A stretch of 64,000 nt of DNA from a bacterium (GCA_018654605.1 JABILG010000016.1:35882-99881); one strand, 5' to 3'; counted from the first letter of the stretch, positions 1 to 10,720 are shown. Numbers and translations: made by a program. The notes: generated from the sequence alone by a model not told the origin.

Positions 1-1
1 T

Positions 2-469
2 GTAATTGAACCCCCTTCAGCTGCTCTACTAATTAAAGAAATATGCAATAAAGTGGATTTTATTAGTATTGGTACCAATGATTTAATCCAATATACCATC
101 GCTGCAGATAGGACAAATGAAACACTTGGGGATATTATCTCACACTATCAGCCATCAGTCCTTAGAATGTTAAAATTAATAAGCAACGAGATACCTGATA
201 ACACTTATGTTTCTATATGTGGTGAAATGGCTAATGATGTAAACTGCCTTCCAATATTTATCGCAATGGGGGTCAAGGAATTGAGTATGAATTATTATTC
301 AATACCTAAAATTAAAGGTGTTATTCACGACCTCTCTTTTAAGGATTGTAATGAAATTTTTAATGAATGTTTGAAATATACCTGCCCAAAAGAAGTTAAG
401 AAGGAGCTTGTAGGTCTGATAAAAAACAAAATGCCTTCATATAGCTCGATAATTAATTATGAAATCTAG
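2..469 (+). CDS. ptsI: phosphoenolpyruvate-protein phosphotransferase (PTS enzyme I), C-terminal part, truncated by window edge
   Basis: Frame is open from the edge: VIEPPSAALLIKEICNKVDFISIGTNDLIQYTIAADR, matching the EI C-terminal motif (MIEVPSAA...FFSIGTNDLIQY). Confidence 0.85.
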   Translation, partial: VIEPPSAALLIKEICNKVDFISIGTNDLIQYTIAADRTNETLGDIISHYQPSVLRMLKLISNEIPDNTYVSICGEMANDVNCLPIFIAMGVKELSMNYYSIPKIKGVIHDLSFKDCNEIFNECLKYTCPKEVKKELVGLIKNKMPSYSSIINYEI

Positions 470-544
470 TGGCCCGCTCATGAGGACTCGAACCCCAATT
501 ACTTGATCCGAAGTCAAGCGTGTTATCCATTACACTATGAGCGG
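470..544 (-). tRNA. tRNA-Arg (anticodon TCG), CCA encoded
   Basis: Minus strand: acceptor CCGCTCA/TGAGCGG, anticodon arm CTTGA-CTTCGGA-TCAAG, T-arm TTCGAGT, discriminator G followed by CCA. Confidence 0.93.
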
Positions 545-581
545 ATTGAAATACTCTATCATTAATAGTTACAATACTTTA

Positions 582-920
582 ATGGGGAATAAGCTTTATA
601 TAGATAAATCGTGCAGAATCTGTTCGACTTATGCAACATATATCAATTCAAATAAATCAATTAAGCTCGATATTAAAGATATTAATAATTCAAAAAATAG
701 TCTAGAAACAAAGAACCAAATTGTATTCGAATATAATAAAAAATGTTTTTATGGCGCAGAGGGCATAATGAGGTCTCTGGAAGTAACAAAAAAACATACT
801 GTATGGTATAAGATACTAAACCTCGCACCAAAGTTTCTTGTAAATTATATTTATAAATTGATTTCTGAGAATAGATATAAAATCAGCAAATTACTTAGTA
901 TAATCAAACCAAAATCTTAA
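582..920 (+). CDS. DCC-family (DUF393) thiol-disulfide oxidoreductase-like protein
   Basis: YIDKSCRICSTYATYI CxxC motif near N-terminus. The ATG at 582 is preferred because the listed start (537) overlaps the tRNA. Confidence 0.6.
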   Translation: MGNKLYIDKSCRICSTYATYINSNKSIKLDIKDINNSKNSLETKNQIVFEYNKKCFYGAEGIMRSLEVTKKHTVWYKILNLAPKFLVNYIYKLISENRYKISKLLSIIKPKS

Positions 921-2000
921 ACGATTTTTAAATAAATTATATGATGTTAACTTTTTTACTTCATTCTTTGACAAAGGTCGATTAGGATTACTCTTAGAAT
1001 TAAAATATAGTTGGGCTTTAAATACATCTTCTTTCTCACGTGCCTTGAGTACATTAGCAGCAACAAAATATATATCTTTTTTAAGAATTATGACCCTAGG
1101 AAACGTCTTATATTTTTTTATATGATTAACAATTTCCCCTTTCAAACTTCTACTAACAATTAAAGGCGCTTCACCGCAATAAAGAAATTGATCGGGGCTT
1201 AAAGGTTTCTTGAAACTTTTTGAATTTTTTAATGAAATATTATTCTGAATATAGGAGTCCTCACTATAATAACAGGTTAAATTTTTATAAGAGCAATTCC
1301 AGAGTATTTCAGAAATTTTAGTTGTCATCTTATAACGATTAAGATCCATTTTTAAATAATCCTCAAATTTACTGACAAACCTTTCAACAGTATCAATTAA
1401 TTCTGATTTGCTAGATGCAGAACAAATCAGACCATGATTCTCTAGGAAAAAAATCACTGTTTTATACTCCCTAAATGCTTTCTGCTCTTTAGAAATGACC
1501 TTATTTATTTCATTAGCAAGCACTATCCCAGGTTGGTAATATCCGATGTGGAATATGCCCTCATCTTTCTTCCTTTTAGCGACAATCTTATTAAATATCT
1601 CTTCAGACTTCTTATCAACAGACACCATATTTATGGCAATAGGATGAATATGAATCGTAAATTTCTTTAACAATGTATGGGTATATGTCTCAATTGAAGG
1701 ACCTGATCCATAAAGGACAGATTCTTTTAAAGCTGTAGAAGACTTTCTATCAATACTTTTGGTAACTTTTTTATTCCTAATCTTATCCAGAAAGCTTATG
1801 AGTTCATCATTATTGAGAATCGCGTAACCATTCTCAGAGCTCACCTCTGACAAAGAATAGCCACTTGATTTGATATACATTTGATTTCCTATCTTTATAG
1901 AAGAATTACCACCTGCTGCTTGATTTAAATCAAACCTTTGTCCAAAATATTTGGAAATTTCAACGAACTCTTTTAGGATACTTTTATTTTTTTTAACCAT
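891..2000 (-). CDS. class II aldolase/adducin family protein
   Basis: NQAAGGNSSIKIGNQMYIKSSG and IHPIAINMV...ENHGLICSA class II aldolase motifs. Confidence 0.8.
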   Translation of the reverse strand: MVKKNKSILKEFVEISKYFGQRFDLNQAAGGNSSIKIGNQMYIKSSGYSLSEVSSENGYAILNNDELISFLDKIRNKKVTKSIDRKSSTALKESVLYGSGPSIETYTHTLLKKFTIHIHPIAINMVSVDKKSEEIFNKIVAKRKKDEGIFHIGYYQPGIVLANEINKVISKEQKAFREYKTVIFFLENHGLICSASSKSELIDTVERFVSKFEDYLKMDLNRYKMTTKISEILWNCSYKNLTCYYSEDSYIQNNISLKNSKSFKKPLSPDQFLYCGEAPLIVSRSLKGEIVNHIKKYKTFPRVIILKKDIYFVAANVLKAREKEDVFKAQLYFNSKSNPNRPLSKNEVKKLTSYNLFKNRLRFWFDYTK

Positions 2001-2959
2001 TTATTATTACTAATATGCCAATTGTAAGTGTTAAGCATACCTTGCATTAAATCTGTCTTAGGCTCCCAGTTCATTATCCTCTTTGTTTTACTAATATCAG
2101 CTGAGGTATAGAATACATCTTCTGGAGTAGAAGGCTTATCAAATCTTTTAATTTTTTTATTAGAAAACTTAGAGATTATTTTAATAAGATTATTAATAGA
2201 AACTGGTTTATTGTTACCTAGATTTAGATAATTAAGCCCCTTTAACTTTGATGACTTATATATCCCATCCACAATATCATCTACGTAAGTAAAATCTCTT
2301 TTTTGCTTACCAGTACCAAAGACGTTAATAGATCTGTTGTTAATCGCGGCGTCTGTAAAAATAAAGGGTGCCATATCTGGTCTTCCACATGGTCCATAAA
2401 CTGTGAAAAAACGTAGAATGGATATATTCTGCCCGTACAATGCATGATAGGCATGTAAAAGAACTTCTGAAGCCTTTTTTGAAGCAGCATAAATAGAATC
2501 AGGTTTGCTGGTTTCACTATTAATCTTAAAACTTTTCTCTTTACTGTCACCATAGACACTAGAAGTAGAGGCTTGAACAAAAGATTTAACCGCAAACTTC
2601 CTAGATAATTTAATTAAATTTAAGGCACCAAGCAGATTAGACTCGTAGTATGAATTCGGATATTGAGTAGATTTCCTAACACCAGTACCCGCTGCCAGGT
2701 TAATAATAGTATCTAGTTTATTTTTCTTAACAAACTTATCAAAGTAAGTAATAAGTCTTTTTTCTGATGAGATATCAACCTTATGAAATATGAAACACTT
2801 ATTCTTTTTGAGCTCTAAACTTCTCCATTGCTTTAATTTTACATCATAACCATCACTATGATTATCTATACCAAAGACACGAAATCCTTTTCTTAAATAT
2901 AATAAAGAAAGATGATAGCCAATGAACCCTGAAGACCCAGTAATTAAAACATTTTTCAT
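1973..2959 (-). CDS. NAD-dependent epimerase/dehydratase (nucleotide-sugar epimerase)
   Basis: Rossmann motif TGSSGFIGYHL, YAASKKASE catalytic motif, VYGPCGRPDMAPF. Confidence 0.92.
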   Translation of the reverse strand: MKNVLITGSSGFIGYHLSLLYLRKGFRVFGIDNHSDGYDVKLKQWRSLELKKNKCFIFHKVDISSEKRLITYFDKFVKKNKLDTIINLAAGTGVRKSTQYPNSYYESNLLGALNLIKLSRKFAVKSFVQASTSSVYGDSKEKSFKINSETSKPDSIYAASKKASEVLLHAYHALYGQNISILRFFTVYGPCGRPDMAPFIFTDAAINNRSINVFGTGKQKRDFTYVDDIVDGIYKSSKLKGLNYLNLGNNKPVSINNLIKIISKFSNKKIKRFDKPSTPEDVFYTSADISKTKRIMNWEPKTDLMQGMLNTYNWHISNNKWLKKIKVS

Positions 2960-2978
2960 ATTGTTTAGAATATAATAC

Positions 2979-3386
2979 CTATTTTACTCGATTTTTAAAA
3001 ACCCATAGTCTTTGGCCAAAATACCCAATTATCACAGAAACAAATAAAGCTATAAAATAGGCCTGATCAATATCCTGGACAACCTTAAATGCAAAATTAT
3101 TAACAACGACATTAACCAGGATTGCTATAACATATAACGCAATATATCTTTTTAAATCATCCAAATAAGCTGATTCAGATTTAAATGTCCAAAGTCTATT
3201 GAAATGGAAAGATATATTTACACCAAGGAAAGTAGAAGCAGCTTTAGCCATATCCATACCTATCTTGTCTAATAAGAAATTATACAACAAGTAATCACAT
3301 ATGAGCGCCAAAATACCTATAGCAGCCCATTTATATGTTTTTTGGTCTTTTAATAGCATTATTATATATCTAATGATTTTTAGCAT
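2979..3386 (-). CDS. GtrA family membrane protein
   Basis: About 135 aa, four predicted TM segments, FLGVNISFHFNRLWTF motif. Confidence 0.8.
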   Translation of the reverse strand: MLKIIRYIIMLLKDQKTYKWAAIGILALICDYLLYNFLLDKIGMDMAKAASTFLGVNISFHFNRLWTFKSESAYLDDLKRYIALYVIAILVNVVVNNFAFKVVQDIDQAYFIALFVSVIIGYFGQRLWVFKNRVK

Positions 3387-3465
3387 TTATTTGAAAGGGA
3401 TGATAAATTTAATTGATTGATTAGTCAAACTATAATACTGTAATCTAAAGTTAGATTAGTAATTA

Positions 3466-5040
3466 ATGATAATGTTGAAAATAATTCCAAATATAAATTT
3501 TAAAGATAAAGAAATATACTTTTTTATCGCTACATTCGTAATAATTGCTTTATCAATCCTTACAAATAGCTTTGTAGATACTAATGGCTATCTGACTACA
3601 GATTCTACTCACTTCTTAAAGCTTGCTAAGTCATTTACTGAGAATGGAAGCTTATATGTTTACTCATGGACAAATAGCGGGGAAACAACCTTCTTTAGCA
3701 TGTGGCCTCTAGGTTACCCACTCCTAATATCGTTAATATCGAAGCTAACCTTTCTTGATGTCTTTTGGTCTTCAAAATTGCTAAACATCTTATCGGTCTT
3801 TGCAATCTTTTTAATGATTTACAAAAATACGCCATTTGGATATTCGCTAATTGGTCTACTATTCCTTGCTGGTAGCTTTATAAATATATTTTCTTATACA
3901 CTAACAGAAAATTTATTTATCGTTGGGCTAATCTCCTATGCTTATTCAACTCACAATTTAACAGTTCAGACTGGGAAAAAATATATATTAATAGCTACTC
4001 TCTCATTTATAATTGCATTTTCTTCAAGATACGTAGGTGGCTATCTATTAGTATTCAACTTCTTCTTAATTCTTAAATCAATAAAAAATAAGGAGGCGAA
4101 CACTAGGAACCTAATTGTGCTTCTTCTTGGGTCAGGGGCATACATGGTTGGATACCTTTGTATGAATGAATATTTCACGGGATTCTTAACCTATCCTCAT
4201 GCATACATCACTTATGAATCATCGACTGAAATCATACTACATTTTATAAAAAAGGTTTTTGAGGAATTAAACCTTGTAATGGCCAGCGTTAGATTCAATA
4301 TGAGTCCTATATTTTCAATAATTTCGTCATTCATTTCAGCTATCTTTGTCTCACTAGTTACCTTTTACTGTATAAAAACTCCTATTAGAAACGAGAAACT
4401 TAACACCATAGCTGGCAACTTTTTATATATGTCATTATTTTATATAGCTATAGTTCTTTTATGGAGACTAACGATTTGGTTTTCCCCCTTTTCCTATAGG
4501 ATCTTGTTTCCCGCATCAATTCTTATGATGATAGGATTCGCCTATAAAGTGTTGTCTAGGACAAATATAAATTTTGATGGTATAAAAAATATATACTTAG
4601 CATTAGTTGTTATTGGATTTTTATCAATTGGATATAATGTTATATATAAACAAATCTCATTTAAAGGAAAATCCTACACGGAAAACATAGAAAAAATAAG
4701 AAAGAAATACGCTCTACTTAAGAAGGGGAGTTCAATTATTTTTGGGGAACGTCAGATAGACTATCTGAGAACAGACCTTGTTCCTTTAAAACCTTATTAC
4801 CTTCCTTTATTTGCCAAAAGTGAATCCTTGGGTGACTTTAACAAAAGAATAAAAAAATTTGAACCAATATTTTTAAATATCCCTGAGATATGTAAAAAGC
4901 CATATCAAACTTTATCGGGAGATAGAGATTTAAATTGCATATCCTTAAACAAGAAAATCCATTTTTTTGATAACCGAATTATGGACTACATTAAGAAAAA
5001 TAAGACTCTTGGGTTGCATAAAGTAAGTGAGATTGAATGA
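3466..5040 (+). CDS. multi-TM glycosyltransferase-like membrane protein (GT39/ArnT-like)
   Basis: Polytopic protein with a periplasmic D-S-x-x-F-L motif and WPLGYPLL; C-terminal soluble tail. Confidence 0.55.
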   Translation: MIMLKIIPNINFKDKEIYFFIATFVIIALSILTNSFVDTNGYLTTDSTHFLKLAKSFTENGSLYVYSWTNSGETTFFSMWPLGYPLLISLISKLTFLDVFWSSKLLNILSVFAIFLMIYKNTPFGYSLIGLLFLAGSFINIFSYTLTENLFIVGLISYAYSTHNLTVQTGKKYILIATLSFIIAFSSRYVGGYLLVFNFFLILKSIKNKEANTRNLIVLLLGSGAYMVGYLCMNEYFTGFLTYPHAYITYESSTEIILHFIKKVFEELNLVMASVRFNMSPIFSIISSFISAIFVSLVTFYCIKTPIRNEKLNTIAGNFLYMSLFYIAIVLLWRLTIWFSPFSYRILFPASILMMIGFAYKVLSRTNINFDGIKNIYLALVVIGFLSIGYNVIYKQISFKGKSYTENIEKIRKKYALLKKGSSIIFGERQIDYLRTDLVPLKPYYLPLFAKSESLGDFNKRIKKFEPIFLNIPEICKKPYQTLSGDRDLNCISLNKKIHFFDNRIMDYIKKNKTLGLHKVSEIE

Positions 5041-6335
5041 GCTATAAAGAGTTAACAGATAGAATCAAAAAAAATTTTAAAATCCTTAGTATAGGAAAAA
5101 TTTCTGGAGGAATATTCTCCGCCCTGACTCTACTTCTAATAGGTAGGTCACTTGGAGTAGAAAAATTCGGCACATTCTCAATGTTAATATCAGCAGTAGA
5201 AGTTTGCAATATACTTCTTAGTTTTAGAATCTGGGATACTACCGTAAAATTTATCGGTCAGAATCTCAAACAAAAGGAAGTTGTATCTAAATATTTAACC
5301 TTAAGCTTCTATCTTAGTCTTGGTTCATCAACAATCTCTTTCTTACTAATATATCTTATTACGAATCTTTATGCTGACAGACTCTTTGCTTCTGAAGTCA
5401 ATCCAAAACAATTAATCTTTACTTATTCTATAGTGGTCTTATTTATTACACTAAATGAGATAATAGATGGAACTCTAAGAGTTTTTGATAATTATAGTTC
5501 AATCCTAAAAATTAATATTTACCAAAATTTACTTAGGTTCTTGCTCATAGTAAGTTCTTTTCTATTATTTAATCTTAATATAGAGAATGTAATAAATTGT
5601 TTTGTCATTAGCTATTTAGCAGGCTTTCTTCTCAGGTTTTTTTATTTAAAAAAGACTCTAAAGCTAAATTCTATAATCATTAAATATCCAGACCTACCAG
5701 ACTCAAGATCATCTCTGGAATTTATAAAGTTCATGCTAAATGCACATTTCTCAAACATATTAAATATTGCTAATGATAAAAACTTAGGTGTCTTAGCTGT
5801 AGGATACCTAACCACACCTTACTATGCTGGTCTCTATAGGGCTGCAAGAGCTATCGTTAAAATAATTAGACGAATAATGGACCCTTTACTTGAGATAATG
5901 TTCCCTGAACTAGTTAAATTATATTCCGAGAAAAAATTCAAAATATATAAAAGAATTATTTACGACTCAACGAAGCTAATCTTATTAGTCTCGTTTGCTT
6001 TAGGAGCAATAATTTTCTATTTTTCAAATAGCATAATTCTAATATTCTTTGGGGAGCAATATATTGAAACTATCTTCGCATTGAGAATTTTAATAGGAGC
6101 AATGATAATTCACAACCTTGCATATTGGGTTAACCCTTCCTTTTTATCTTCTGGAAATGCCAAATTCTTATCAATCACGACTATAGCAACAACAGTGATT
6201 TATTGCATCTCGCTTATCTATTTTATCCATCAAGCAAACCATGAAGGTGCAGCAATCGCATTACTAATTAAGAACTTGTCAACTTTATTACTAGGTCTTA
6301 TATTTTATTTTAAATTTTTAAAAAATAAGAACTAA
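5037..6335 (+). CDS. oligosaccharide flippase (Wzx/polysaccharide biosynthesis family)
   Basis: Polytopic; SGGIFSALTLLLIGRSLGVEKFGTFSMLIS N-terminal motif typical of flippases; ATGA overlap with the upstream gene. Confidence 0.8.
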   Translation: MSYKELTDRIKKNFKILSIGKISGGIFSALTLLLIGRSLGVEKFGTFSMLISAVEVCNILLSFRIWDTTVKFIGQNLKQKEVVSKYLTLSFYLSLGSSTISFLLIYLITNLYADRLFASEVNPKQLIFTYSIVVLFITLNEIIDGTLRVFDNYSSILKINIYQNLLRFLLIVSSFLLFNLNIENVINCFVISYLAGFLLRFFYLKKTLKLNSIIIKYPDLPDSRSSLEFIKFMLNAHFSNILNIANDKNLGVLAVGYLTTPYYAGLYRAARAIVKIIRRIMDPLLEIMFPELVKLYSEKKFKIYKRIIYDSTKLILLVSFALGAIIFYFSNSIILIFFGEQYIETIFALRILIGAMIIHNLAYWVNPSFLSSGNAKFLSITTIATTVIYCISLIYFIHQANHEGAAIALLIKNLSTLLLGLIFYFKFLKNKN

Positions 6336-7354
6336 GATGGTGTAGGCTTTGTTTTAGTATTAGAAAAAGGTTGGTCTAGAGAGCTTGAATGCTTGTCTAA
6401 CCACAAAGTCTCTATTTTACTAATTTCTTCCTCCGAAAAAGGGGGCAAGTCTGAAACATCACTATACTCATCAATTTCATCATGAGTTGTAAAATTGGGC
6501 AAGACAGTACAGATATTTGGAGCTGACAACGGAAAAAGAATAGCGGCTTGGCCGATTGTTCTATTCTTTTCGTTATATAAAAACTCAAAATCATCTCTGG
6601 CATCTAAACCGGCTTCCATCCACTTTTGTCTTCGATGACTTCTATGGTCATCCTTAGAGTAGACTTTATCTTTAGTAAAACTGCCGTCCATAATACCAGA
6701 AGCATGTGGAACCCTTGATATCAAACCAGTTTGGGTTTCTAATGCTTTTTTAAATAAAGACTTAGATGGTTCTTGCTCTAAAAGATTATAAATAATCTGT
6801 AAACCTACAGGAGAATAGTTCATCGAATCGAGCCCCTCATCTAACCATCCAATATCTGGACCTAAGGCCATAGCATAGGATCTAATCTTTCCTTCATCAA
6901 TTAACCTTTCTAGAGCTTCCAAAACTTCATCATTATTAATAAAATCCATACGTGGGTTATGAAGCTGATAAATATCTATATAATCAGTCCCGAGTCGTTT
7001 TAAACTCTGCTCACAAGAAAACTTTATATCTTTAGCAGAAAATTTCTGAGGCATCTCCGTGTGACCCTTTCTTTCACCAGCGTTAGAGTATATATCATAA
7101 CCAAATTTCGTTGCATAAATTCTTTTGTCTCTAGATCTTGGAAAAGCTTTAGCTAATATTTCTTCTCCGTAACCGTTTCCATAAACATCTGCTGTATCAT
7201 AAAAATTTATTCCTTTATCAAAAGCATGGTGCAACAAAGATAATGATAATTTCTCATCAGTTACCCCCCACCACTTTGTTGCTACAGACCATACACCAAA
7301 CCCAACCTCTGAAACATTTAAATCTTTATTCTTAGGAAAAGTTCTATAATTCAT
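6332..7354 (-). CDS. aldo/keto reductase
   Basis: GINFYDTADVYGNGYGEEILAKAF, YIDIYQLHNP motifs. Start taken at MNYRTFPKNKDL. Confidence 0.9.
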   Translation of the reverse strand: MNYRTFPKNKDLNVSEVGFGVWSVATKWWGVTDEKLSLSLLHHAFDKGINFYDTADVYGNGYGEEILAKAFPRSRDKRIYATKFGYDIYSNAGERKGHTEMPQKFSAKDIKFSCEQSLKRLGTDYIDIYQLHNPRMDFINNDEVLEALERLIDEGKIRSYAMALGPDIGWLDEGLDSMNYSPVGLQIIYNLLEQEPSKSLFKKALETQTGLISRVPHASGIMDGSFTKDKVYSKDDHRSHRRQKWMEAGLDARDDFEFLYNEKNRTIGQAAILFPLSAPNICTVLPNFTTHDEIDEYSDVSDLPPFSEEEISKIETLWLDKHSSSLDQPFSNTKTKPTPS

Positions 7355-8321
7355 GCTTTTGCTCCAAAAATCTTTCCGCATCAATAGCTGCCATACAACC
7401 AGAGCCTGCGGCAGTTATTGCTTGTCTATAAATACTATCTTGAACATCTCCGGAGGCGAAAACACCTTCTATGTTCGTTCGAGATGACTTACCTGCAGTT
7501 ATGAGATATCCATTTTGGTCTATCTTTAACACATCCTTAAAGAGATTCGTATTAGGATTGTGACCAATCGCTATAAATACGCCATCGGTATCAATTTGAG
7601 CCTTTCTTTCAGTTTTAGAATCTTTATAAACTATAGCATGTAAACCCTTCTCTTCGTTCCCTATGAATTCAATCGGCTCAGCATTCCATAAGAAATCAAT
7701 CTTTTTATTATTCAAAGCTCTATCAGCCATTATTTTAGAAGCTCGTAAAACATCTCTCCTGTGGACTATAGTTACTTTGGATGCAAATTTTGTTAAAAAA
7801 ATTGCTTCCTCCATAGCGCTATCACCTCCACCGATAACATGAATTGACTTATTTTTATAAAAGAACCCATCACAAGTTGCACAAGTTGAAAGGCCTCTTC
7901 CTACAAATTCGACTTCGCCTTTTATGCCTAAGAGTTTTGCTGAAGCTCCAGTAGAGATTATCACTGAATCTGACTCTATTATTTCATTATCTGTCATCAG
8001 CTTAAAGGGGTAAGTATTAAAGTCTACCTTATCAATCTGCTTCATTATGCATTTTGCACCAAATTTCTGCGCTTGCGTTCTCAATAAATCCATCAAATTT
8101 GGGCCCATTACACCTTCGGGGAAACCAGGAAAATTTTCAACATCTGTAGTCATTGTTAGCTGTCCACCGGCCAGAAATCCTTCAAATACGACCGGTTCAA
8201 GATTCGCTCTTGCGCAATAAATTGCCGCCGTAAGCCCTGCGGGGCCCGAGCCAATAATTACGACTTTATTTTTTTTAGGATAATCCATTATGACCTCTTG
8301 TAAATATAAATTTAATAACAA
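7344..8321 (-). CDS. trxB: thioredoxin reductase
   Basis: GSGPAGLTAAIYCARA, CATCDGFFYKNK redox motif, GVFASGDVQD. Confidence 0.95.
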   Translation of the reverse strand: MLLNLYLQEVIMDYPKKNKVVIIGSGPAGLTAAIYCARANLEPVVFEGFLAGGQLTMTTDVENFPGFPEGVMGPNLMDLLRTQAQKFGAKCIMKQIDKVDFNTYPFKLMTDNEIIESDSVIISTGASAKLLGIKGEVEFVGRGLSTCATCDGFFYKNKSIHVIGGGDSAMEEAIFLTKFASKVTIVHRRDVLRASKIMADRALNNKKIDFLWNAEPIEFIGNEEKGLHAIVYKDSKTERKAQIDTDGVFIAIGHNPNTNLFKDVLKIDQNGYLITAGKSSRTNIEGVFASGDVQDSIYRQAITAAGSGCMAAIDAERFLEQKHEL

Positions 8322-8409
8322 GTTTTATATATGTTACCAGTTGTGTTAATTATTATGTACTTTATACGAATAAGGTAAAGAGAGGAATTTTTTTAATAAG
8401 ATTAGCACA

Positions 8410-9306
8410 ATGATAGTAAAAAATCTTAATGATATATTTAATAATGGAAAATTCATATTTCTACAAGAGAGTAAATCCATATTGCTCTTAAAAGGTCAGG
8501 AATCATTTAAATTCATCAATAGCATCTCTTCAAATGAAGTCTTAAACACTAAAGGCAAACTCTCTGTTAGTACATTAATGCTTAACAATAAAGGTAGATT
8601 AATCTTTGATGTTGAAGTTTACTCAAAGTCTGCTGATTCACTCTTTCTTTTGTGTAATCTTTCACAAAAAGATGAGCTTATAATGTATCTAGAAAATTAC
8701 AGGATGTCTTATAAAGTTGAGATTATTGACTATAACGGCAAGCTCTATCCATTCAAAGGAATGAATGTCGGAATCTCAGAGAAGAAAAATAAATTTTTTT
8801 CAGCACTGACACTAGAAGAAGGTTTCGTAAACTACTTCTTAAATAAAAGAAATCTTCCAAAGGCTAACGAGTCTAAAGTTAACGAACTTGATTACAAAAA
8901 ATGGAAAATTTTATCTGGATCTCCAAGCTTCCCTAACGAATTAAATGCCAAACTAATACCTATAGAAGCGGATATGTGGTCATCAATATCTTTTACAAAA
9001 GGATGCTATATTGGACAAGAAACAATAGCAAGAATAAAGTATAGGGGAAAAGTAAAAAGAACTCTTGCTTGCTTTGAAATATACGGATTAGTCGAGGATG
9101 AAAGAGAGATACAAGTGACACCAGATAAGAATATTGGGTCTATTACTAGCTATTTTCACTCTAAAGAGATGATGATAACTTTTGCGATAGGTTTTATTAA
9201 CAATGAAGAGAATTTTGTTAACAATGAAATTAAAATCGGTCCTTTAGAGGGCAAAGTAATTGTAAATTTGCATATGGAAGAGAACAGAAGGCTTCTTAAA
9301 GAATGA
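8410..9306 (+). CDS. ygfZ: folate-binding protein YgfZ/GcvT-like
   Basis: FTKGCYIGQETIARIKYRGKVKR matches the K-G-C-Y-x-G-Q-E signature. Confidence 0.9.
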   Translation: MIVKNLNDIFNNGKFIFLQESKSILLLKGQESFKFINSISSNEVLNTKGKLSVSTLMLNNKGRLIFDVEVYSKSADSLFLLCNLSQKDELIMYLENYRMSYKVEIIDYNGKLYPFKGMNVGISEKKNKFFSALTLEEGFVNYFLNKRNLPKANESKVNELDYKKWKILSGSPSFPNELNAKLIPIEADMWSSISFTKGCYIGQETIARIKYRGKVKRTLACFEIYGLVEDEREIQVTPDKNIGSITSYFHSKEMMITFAIGFINNEENFVNNEIKIGPLEGKVIVNLHMEENRRLLKE

Positions 9307-9309
9307 GTA

Positions 9310-9528
9310 TTATTCGACCGACTTATCTATAACTAACTTAATCTGATTTTCAAATTCGCTAAGACCTTCTATGGGAACAACAATGCTAGACCTGCCCCCA
9401 CTTTGCTCTGTAATCCTCAAGTATCTACCCTTGTGATTCTCTTTAATATCAAAGAAGAATCTTTTAGTCTGGATATCTACTTGAGAACTATATAAATCTT
9501 TCGATTGATTGTTTTTTTCAATTGTCAT
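9310..9528 (-). CDS. PUR/DUF3276-like ssDNA/RNA-binding protein
   Basis: VDIQTKRFFFDIKENHKGRYLRITEQSGGRSSIVVPIEGLSEF resembles the PUR repeat (F-F-D-x-K-E-N-x-x-G-R-Y-L-R-I). Confidence 0.75.
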   Translation of the reverse strand: MTIEKNNQSKDLYSSQVDIQTKRFFFDIKENHKGRYLRITEQSGGRSSIVVPIEGLSEFENQIKLVIDKSVE

Positions 9529-9538
9529 TAACTATCCG

Positions 9539-10720
9539 CTACACTTTAGGGTTTTCTATAACCATAGCAATACCCATACCACCACCAACACATAATGAAA
9601 CTAAACCTCTCTTTACTTTACGTCTTTGCATTTCATGAAGAAGTTTAACAACTAAAACAGTTCCTGAAGCTCCAATTGGATGTCCAAGAGCAACTGCTCC
9701 GCCGTTAACATTTAGTTTTTCAGCAGGTATAGGAAAATCACTTAAAACAGCTAAAGATTGAACTGCGAAAGCTTCGTTTAATTCAACCAAATCAATGTCA
9801 TCAATTGTTAATCCAGCTTTAGCCAGAGCCTTATTCATTGCGGGTACTGGACCTATGCCCATAACTGAAGGCTCAACGCCTGCAACTGCATAAGAAATAA
9901 CCTCACCAACTGGATCTAGACCTAACTCTTTAGCTTTTTCTTCAGAAGATACGACCATATAAGCAGCACCATCATTGATACCAGACGCATTTCCGGCAGT
10001 AACTGACCCTTCTGGGGTAAACACAGGCTTAAGTCTGCTTAAGGCTGCCATTGAAACTTCTCTTGGATGTTCATCTATATCAAATACACCTTTTTTTAAT
10101 TGAACAGGAACAATTTCCTTCTTAAACGTTCCGGCTCTTTGCGCTTTTTTAGCCTTACCTTGACTCTCAATAGCAAACTTATCTTGGTCTTCTCTAGAAA
10201 TATTATATTTTTCAGCCAAATTTTCTGCTGTCATACCCATATGATAGTTATTAAAAATATCCCACAATCCATCATATACCATTCCATCAAGCACAGTATC
10301 TTTGGCTTCTAAAGCCATTCTATAACCGTATCTTGCTTTTGGCATTATAAATGGAGCCAAGTTCATATTCTCGATACCACCAGCCAACACAACACCAGCG
10401 TCTCCGGCTTTAATAGCTTGAGCAGCGTTTGCTATTGATTGAACACCTGATGCACAAACTCTGTTTAGACTATATGCAGGAGTATCATAATCAAGACCAG
10501 CTCCTAGAGCTACTTGTCTAGAAGGGTTCTGACCCTGTCCCGCACCTAAAATATTACCAGTAACAACTTCATCAATATGAGTTGGATCTATACCAGTTCT
10601 GCTTAAAATTTCTTTAACTACTGTGACACCAAGTTCAACAGCTGGAGTATCCTGGAGAGTTCCCCCGAATGTTCCAATAGCCGTCCTTAAAGGCTCACTT
10701 AACACTACTTTTGTAGACAT
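9539..10720 (-). CDS. acetyl-CoA acetyltransferase (thiolase)
   Basis: [41 protein letters not shown] thiolase signatures. Confidence 0.95.
   Translation of the reverse strand: MSTKVVLSEPLRTAIGTFGGTLQDTPAVELGVTVVKEILSRTGIDPTHIDEVVTGNILGAGQGQNPSRQVALGAGLDYDTPAYSLNRVCASGVQSIANAAQAIKAGDAGVVLAGGIENMNLAPFIMPKARYGYRMALEAKDTVLDGMVYDGLWDIFNNYHMGMTAENLAEKYNISREDQDKFAIESQGKAKKAQRAGTFKKEIVPVQLKKGVFDIDEHPREVSMAALSRLKPVFTPEGSVTAGNASGINDGAAYMVVSSEEKAKELGLDPVGEVISYAVAGVEPSVMGIGPVPAMNKALAKAGLTIDDIDLVELNEAFAVQSLAVLSDFPIPAEKLNVNGGAVALGHPIGASGTVLVVKLLHEMQRRKVKRGLVSLCVGGGMGIAMVIENPKV

Noticed and set aside
2281-2595. ORF 104 aa inside the epimerase gene (minus) and similar nested ORFs (6412-6603, 13583-13774, 20584-20835, 27618-28022, 28736-29026, 49039-49407, 54612-54899)
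   Set aside because: Alternate-frame or antisense ORFs fully inside strongly supported CDSs, low-complexity, no independent start signals.
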